From Oscillospiraceae bacterium (GTDB taxonomy: Bacteria; Bacillota; Clostridia; Oscillospirales; Oscillospiraceae), in contig JAFYAU010000022.1 of assembly GCA_017540565.1 (NCBI GenBank), positions 53,960 through 117,959 on the forward strand: 64,000 bases of DNA, written 5' to 3'. Position 1 is the first letter of the stretch. Each line of letters starts with the position of its first letter. Shown here piece after piece: positions 59,677 to 64,000 of the stretch. The translations under genes and the position numbers were made by a program. The notes under the pieces were generated by a model that worked only from the letters and a program-made list of their open reading frames with translations, was not told where the DNA came from and did not search any database.

Positions 59677-61044
59677 TCACCGGAGGCCACCTTCCGGTTT
59701 CCTGCCGGTCAGCGGATCTGTTCTGCCAAGAATGCGGCGGTACGCTGGAAGCAGCAGGGCGAACATCAGAAAGAAACTGATGTCATAACTGAGATACACG
59801 ATGCGCATGGTCGGGAACAGCGGAATCATTACAAGACACCAGACGACGCGGAAAACGGCGTAGCACAGAAGCGTGCAGAGCATGGGCCAGCCGGTCTTCC
59901 CAAAGCCTTTGATGGCTCCCAGATAGACCTGATTCATCGAGTAGATCACATAGAAAGGCAGATTGAACTGCACGGCCTCCCGGGCATTGAAGAGGATGCC
60001 CGGTTCATGTGAAAACACACGCAGAAGCAGCGGCGCCGCAGCCGTGATCGCGAGGCTGAGAGGAAAGGCGACCGCCCAGCAAAGACGCAGGCTCAGCCTG
60101 ACGGCAGACGAGATCCGGTCTGTACGGCCTGCTCCGACGTTCTGTCCGACGAAGCCTGTCAGCGCGATGCCGTAGGCAAAGGAGGGAAGGTAGAGAATGC
60201 CCTCCAGTTTGGCGTAAAGAGTCATGCCGGCCATGGCGTCGGCACCGAAGCGGTTGATAAAGGTCTGGATGACCAGAGAGGAGATGCTCATGAACAGCGC
60301 CTGCATCCCGGCGGGAAGCCCGATCCGAAGGATCCCGAGCAGCTCGCGAAACGGGAGCGGCTCTCCCGTAAGGTCAAGAGAAAAACCGTCCCCGAGGCGC
60401 CTGAGTCTCAGATACAGGAGCGCCGCCAGCAGCCACTGGGAGACGATGGTCGCCAGTGCAGCTCCGTGTACCCCCATGCGGAGACCGATCACCAGGAGGG
60501 CGTCCAGAGCCAGATTTGTGAGAACGCTGCCGATGAAACAGAGCAGGGGCCCGCGGCTGTCACCGAGGGAGCGGAGCACCGCGACGGCCACGTTGTAGAA
60601 CAGCTGCGCCAGCACGCCGCAGGCACAGATCCGGAGATAGGCCGTTGCAGGGATGAGAACCTCCGCGGGACAGTGCAGCAGCCTGAGCAGGGTGCCGGCG
60701 GAGGCAACGCCGACCGCAGAGAGCAGAAGGCCTGCCGCCAGAACGAGGCGGAACACGCTCGTCATCGTCCGCTGTAGCCGGACAGTCTCGCCTTTCCCGA
60801 ACTGCTGGGCGGTCACAGCGCTCACGCCGGAAGAGAAACCGACGAAAAAGTTGATAAGGACGGAGAGCAGCAGACCGGCGACCCCGCTGGCCGCCAGCGC
60901 GTTGGGACCGCCGAAATGACCGAGCACGGCGCAGTCGGCGGCATTGTACAGTTCCTGCAGCAACTGTGTCATCAGCACGGGCAGAGCAAAGGATAAGAGT
61001 GTGCGGCCGATGGGACCGCTGTCGACATGCGTGACTTTTGTCAT
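59677..61044 (-). CDS. MATE-family multidrug/Na+ antiporter
   Basis: A 455-residue membrane protein with twelve predicted spans in two six-helix halves, the MATE (NorM/DinF) arrangement. The opening PIGRTLLSFALPVLMTQLLQELYNAADC and the halves' GFSSGVSAVTAQQFGKGE and GIALTGFVGQNVGAGRTDR motifs are family hallmarks. It exports cationic compounds in exchange for sodium or protons. GGAAGGTG precedes the ATG. It is separated from the P-type ATPase gene by 146 bases that contain nothing I recognise. Substrate unknown. Confidence 0.93.
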   Translation of the reverse strand: MTKVTHVDSGPIGRTLLSFALPVLMTQLLQELYNAADCAVLGHFGGPNALAASGVAGLLLSVLINFFVGFSSGVSAVTAQQFGKGETVRLQRTMTSVFRLVLAAGLLLSAVGVASAGTLLRLLHCPAEVLIPATAYLRICACGVLAQLFYNVAVAVLRSLGDSRGPLLCFIGSVLTNLALDALLVIGLRMGVHGAALATIVSQWLLAALLYLRLRRLGDGFSLDLTGEPLPFRELLGILRIGLPAGMQALFMSISSLVIQTFINRFGADAMAGMTLYAKLEGILYLPSFAYGIALTGFVGQNVGAGRTDRISSAVRLSLRLCWAVAFPLSLAITAAAPLLLRVFSHEPGILFNAREAVQFNLPFYVIYSMNQVYLGAIKGFGKTGWPMLCTLLCYAVFRVVWCLVMIPLFPTMRIVYLSYDISFFLMFALLLPAYRRILGRTDPLTGRKPEGGLR

Positions 61045-61190
61045 ACCGTACGCACCTTCCCTGAAAAAGCAACTGGTACTAGTAGGGTTTCTCCGTGGTC
61101 TTCATCCTTCCAATGCGATGCTCACAGGGGAAATCCGCAGGTTTGATAAGAAATTAGAAGATATGGGACGGGATCTGCTTTTCAGATGGA

Positions 61191-63050
61191 TCATTCGTCC
61201 CGGACGAGCAGCAGGAGCGCAGCGTTCACCACCACGAACACGGAGCCGCAGTTGTGCCAGAGCGCGCCGGTCACCGGGGTGAGAACACCGAGCGCGCACA
61301 GGAGAACGGCGGTCAGGTTGATGACAAGTGACGCGATGATGTTGACATGGACCTTCCGCATGACCTTTTTCATGAGGGTAAACAGATACGGCAGACGCCT
61401 GATGTCATCCGTCACGAGTATCGCGTCGGCCGATTCCACGGCGATATCCGATCCGATGCCCCCCATGGCGATTCCGGCGTCCGCTGCGGTCAGCGCCAGC
61501 GCGTCATTGACGCCGTCTCCGACCATGCAGATCGGTTCCGCACCGCCGGAATAGTCCTTCATGATGTTCATTTTATCTTCCGGCAGAAGATCCGCCCGGA
61601 CATCGGTGATGCCGACGCTTTCCGCTATTGCCGCCGCTGCGAGCTCATTGTCGCCGGTAAGGAGCATCGGTGTGATGCCGGCAGCTTTCAGCCGTTCAAC
61701 TGCCTCCCCGGCATCCTCGCGCAGCGTGTCACGGAGAGCGATGAATCCGATTTCCGCTCCGTCAGCTGCAATGTATACGATGCTAGCGCCTTTTTCCGTC
61801 TCTGACCGGCACGCGGCATTACAGGCGGCGACGTCAACGCCGCATGAGCGCATGAAGCCTTCTTTTCCGGCAAGGACTTGACTGCCGTCAACAACGGCCG
61901 AAATGCCCTGGCCTGCGGTCATCTGAAAACTGTCTGCAGGAGCTCTGCCGCCTCCGGCTTTTTCATATGCAGCCCGGATCGCTTTTCCGAGCGGGTGTTC
62001 GGAATACTGCTCCGCCAGACCGGCGATGCGCAGAACATCTGCATCCGAATATCCGTCCGAAACAGAGACAGCCGCCGTCACCTCCGGCTTGCCGTGGGTC
62101 AGGGTGCCGGTCTTGTCAAAGGAGACCCTCCGGATTCTGGACAGCTTTTCCAGGGCTTCGCCTGAGCGTACGATAATGCCGTGTTTCGCCGCATTCCCGA
62201 TCCCGGCAAGTACGGCGGTCGGCGTTGCCAGGATGAACGCGCAGGGACAGAAGACGACCAGTACGGTAACGGCTCTCATGAAGCGTCCCGTAGCAATCCA
62301 TGTGATGACGGCGCAGGAGAGGGCAATCACAACGAGCCAGGTGGCCCACCGGTCTGCCGCAGCGACGATAGGTGCCCTGTTCTCATTTGCCTCCTCGGCC
62401 AGGCGGACCATCCGCTGCAGGGAACTGTCAGCGCTGACGGAATCCGCCCTCATGGTAAAGGTGCCGTACTGATTGACCGTGCCGCTGGAGACCTTGTCGC
62501 CGGCAGTCTTGTCCACGGGAATGCTTTCGCCCGTCATGACGGACTGGTCGACGGTGGTCTCACCTTCCAGTATGGTGCCGTCCACGGGAATGGTTTCTCC
62601 GGCGAATACGCTGAGGATATCTCCCGTCCGAACCTCCTCCACCGGGATCTCCGCAGGCTGTCCGTCCCTCAGCACGCGGGCGGTCTGCGGAGTGAGCCTG
62701 ATCAGTTTCTCTATGCTCTCATTCGCTTTGCCCGAGGTATAGTCCTCCAGAAGAGAACCGATCTGCATGATGAGAGCCACTTCTCCGGCGGCAAAGAATT
62801 CCCCGGTCGCCACAGAGGCGATCAGAGCGAGGGAAACAAGAAGATCGGCCTTGATATCATGGTCGAAGACAACACCCTTGAAAGCTCCAACAAGGATCGG
62901 AATCCCGCAGAGGATGATCGCTGCCCAGGCGATATCGAAAGGGAGGATTTCCCTGAGCACGCCTGTAATACTCAGCACCAGGGCAGCGGCGGACACGGCC
63001 GCGCAGATCAGGGCCTCCTTCGGACTGTTTTCGAGCCAGCGGTTCAGCAT
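61191..63050 (-). CDS. Heavy-metal P1B-type ATPase (Zn/Cd-type), no N-terminal metal-binding domain
   Basis: A 619-residue exporter; ATG 63050 follows GGAGGAGC. It has the P1B layout: membrane helices, actuator TGES, the metal-site CPCA motif in the sixth helix, phosphorylation loop DKTGTLTHG, nucleotide-domain HP pair in EQYSEHPLGKA and hinge GDGVNDALAL. The C-terminal HNCGSVFVVVNAALL resembles Zn/Cd exporters rather than copper pumps. The N-terminal metal-binding domain usual in CadA/ZntA is missing; the protein starts directly at the first membrane helices. It is divergent from a TetR gene, which probably represses it. Confidence 0.9.
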   Translation of the reverse strand: MLNRWLENSPKEALICAAVSAAALVLSITGVLREILPFDIAWAAIILCGIPILVGAFKGVVFDHDIKADLLVSLALIASVATGEFFAAGEVALIMQIGSLLEDYTSGKANESIEKLIRLTPQTARVLRDGQPAEIPVEEVRTGDILSVFAGETIPVDGTILEGETTVDQSVMTGESIPVDKTAGDKVSSGTVNQYGTFTMRADSVSADSSLQRMVRLAEEANENRAPIVAAADRWATWLVVIALSCAVITWIATGRFMRAVTVLVVFCPCAFILATPTAVLAGIGNAAKHGIIVRSGEALEKLSRIRRVSFDKTGTLTHGKPEVTAAVSVSDGYSDADVLRIAGLAEQYSEHPLGKAIRAAYEKAGGGRAPADSFQMTAGQGISAVVDGSQVLAGKEGFMRSCGVDVAACNAACRSETEKGASIVYIAADGAEIGFIALRDTLREDAGEAVERLKAAGITPMLLTGDNELAAAAIAESVGITDVRADLLPEDKMNIMKDYSGGAEPICMVGDGVNDALALTAADAGIAMGGIGSDIAVESADAILVTDDIRRLPYLFTLMKKVMRKVHVNIIASLVINLTAVLLCALGVLTPVTGALWHNCGSVFVVVNAALLLLVRDE

Positions 63051-63060
63051 ATGCTCCTCC

Positions 63061-63089
63061 TTGACACAGATCTTGAGATTTCGTATAAT
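63061..63089 (+). promoter_or_regulatory. Consensus promoter of the TetR gene
   Basis: TTGACA (63061-63066), exactly 17 bases, TATAAT (63084-63089): a perfect vegetative promoter reading toward the TetR gene and lying just upstream of the divergent ATPase start. Confidence 0.8.
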
Positions 63090-63098
63090 TCGTATGAT

Positions 63099-63117
63099 AC
63101 CAAACACGATGTTCGGT
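63099..63117. promoter_or_regulatory. Candidate TetR operator
   Basis: ACCAAAC (63099-63105) and GTTCGGT (63111-63117) are inverted repeats with one mismatch around ACGAT. It lies at the predicted start point of the TetR transcript, between the divergent genes, where the repressor could control both. Confidence 0.55.
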
Positions 63118-63212
63118 TTGATTATAGGGCGGGCGTCTTCCGCCATCAATAATCAGATCGTCCAGATCATTCGATACAGTACAGATTCAGAGAATTGTTC
63201 CGGAGGGAAGCC

Positions 63213-63764
63213 ATGGACCGCAGGCAGAGAAAGACAAGGAAAGCCATTTTTGACGCGTTTACCGATCTCCTCAAGAAAAAGTCCTATGCCAGGATCACGG
63301 TACAGGATATCATCGACGGGGCGGATGTCGGCCGGACGACCTTTTATGCGCATTTCGAGACGAAAGACGATCTGCTGACATCGCTCTGCGCGGATATATT
63401 CGAGCATGTTTTTTCCGAAGACCTGGGAAAAGAGAAAACTCACGACTTTTCGGTGGAACACGACACAGGAGCGATGATCACGCACATCCTCTATCATCTG
63501 CAGGAACATATGGAATACCTGCCCGGCATCCTGTCCGGACAGAGCGGGGAGATCTTCATGACCTCGTTCAAGGAGCATCTGAAGGATCTGTTTTCCCATT
63601 CCTGCCGATCACCCGGCGTTCCTGTTCCCCAGGACTATATGATGAACCACATGGTCTGTGATTTTGCGGAGACTGTGCGGTGGTGGTCACAGAATCCCGG
63701 ATATACCCCCGAAGAGATCAGCTCTTTCTTCCTGCGGACCACTCCGCTGTTTGAATCGCCGTGA
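63213..63764 (+). CDS. TetR/AcrR-family transcriptional regulator
   Basis: A 183-residue regulator; ATG 63213 follows CGGAGGG and the upstream TTG start is not needed. The N-terminal helix-turn-helix is standard for TetR: RKAIFDAFTDLLKKKSYARITVQDI then GVGRTTFYAHFETKDDLL-like recognition (here ADVGRTTFYAHF). The C-terminal ligand domain resembles the group of TetR proteins that include a conserved FAETVRWW helix near the end. It probably represses the divergent metal ATPase and itself, either in response to a metal or to a membrane-active compound; TetR repressors of metal pumps are less common than ArsR or MerR ones. Confidence 0.9.
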   Translation: MDRRQRKTRKAIFDAFTDLLKKKSYARITVQDIIDGADVGRTTFYAHFETKDDLLTSLCADIFEHVFSEDLGKEKTHDFSVEHDTGAMITHILYHLQEHMEYLPGILSGQSGEIFMTSFKEHLKDLFSHSCRSPGVPVPQDYMMNHMVCDFAETVRWWSQNPGYTPEEISSFFLRTTPLFESP

Positions 63765-63818
63765 TCCGAGCGGCGGAGCAGAATCCGCGGACATATCCTC
63801 AAGGGATGGTCTTCACAG

Positions 63819-63860
63819 AAAAGGGGATCCCGCCGCTGATGCGGCGGGATTCCCTTTTCT
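63819..63860 (+). terminator. Terminator of the TetR gene
   Basis: A long stem: AAAAGGGGATCCCGCCGC (63819-63836) pairs with 63841-63858 with one G-T wobble around TGAT, ending in TTTTCT. Confidence 0.85.
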
Positions 63861-63873
63861 CAGTCTGTCAAAG

Positions 63874-63908
63874 AACCCCTTGTTTTCAAGTGGTGAAAAC
63901 AAGGGGTT
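63874..63908. repeat. Inverted repeat near the right edge
   Basis: AACCCCTTGTTTTC (63874-63887) and GAAAACAAGGGGTT (63895-63908) are exact inverted repeats around a 7-base loop, 15 bases after the TetR terminator. The remaining 92 bases contain a shorter GGAGTT/AACTCC hairpin and, on the minus strand, an open frame with no stop up to the edge. This stretch may be a dispersed intergenic element or the 3' end of a gene beyond the window; it cannot be decided here. Confidence 0.5.
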
Positions 63909-64000
63909 TGGCATATACAGTAGAAAAAACAAGTAAATAGCGAAGCAAAAAGGAGTTTTTCCAACTCCATTCTGCCAGCTTTTTCAGGTTCATGGCAGCG

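Overview
The window is about 64 kb of fairly GC-rich DNA from what looks like an anaerobic Gram-positive bacterium of the Bacillota, most probably class Clostridia and gut-type. The evidence is the housekeeping set (murT-gatD, ruvX, an Asp23-fakA pair, walJ-rlmH, murA, typA), lipoproteins with classical lipoboxes, strong GGAGG-type ribosome binding sites, ferredoxin-type and glycyl radical enzymes, and no respiratory genes. Genus cannot be set from the sequence alone.

Layout. (1) 1-6.0 kb: the tail of an iron/cobalamin-type ABC binding protein, a small NTPase, a transglutaminase-like lipoprotein, an HD-domain protein, a zinc ribbon, a flavodoxin-like reductase, a papain-like protein and an aldo/keto reductase with ferredoxin clusters. 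Four of these small units carry the same 25-bp AT-rich dyad at their promoters and look like a local regulon. (2) 6.3-7.4 kb: a membrane TPR protein. (3) 7.5-24.8 kb: the most unusual part. One strong promoter precedes a membrane-anchored VWA protein, a 1181-aa tubulin/FtsZ-superfamily protein, two large membrane proteins (one of 1457 aa ending in a zinc ribbon plus HExxH peptidase), a CASTOR/POLLUX-type channel, a YbjN-like protein and a CbxX/CfxQ AAA+ ATPase. I read this as one envelope-associated, cytoskeleton-like machine of unknown purpose. (4) 24.9-27.4 kb: an S9 peptidase and an acetyltransferase.

(5) 27.6-47.7 kb: a catabolic island. It holds an (alpha/alpha)6 glycosidase-like protein, a MoaF-like calycin protein, a glycyl radical enzyme (GRE), a reverse-strand FAD/FAD/Fe-S oxidoreductase operon, a LysR regulator, a CUT2-type sugar ABC importer with two permeases, a double-length MoaF-like protein and a second GRE. 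No GRE activase is present. A plausible reading is import and deglycosylation of a glycoside or polyol, followed by oxidation and radical elimination; the substrate is unknown.

(6) 47.8-59.4 kb: core genes. The GatD-like subunit has lost both catalytic residues of the glutaminase. (7) 59.5-64 kb: tRNA-Ala(GGC), a MATE exporter, and a heavy-metal P-type ATPase divergent from a TetR regulator with a good operator dyad between them. Coding regions are tightly packed; long reverse-frame ORFs over the large genes are artefacts of GC-rich codon use.
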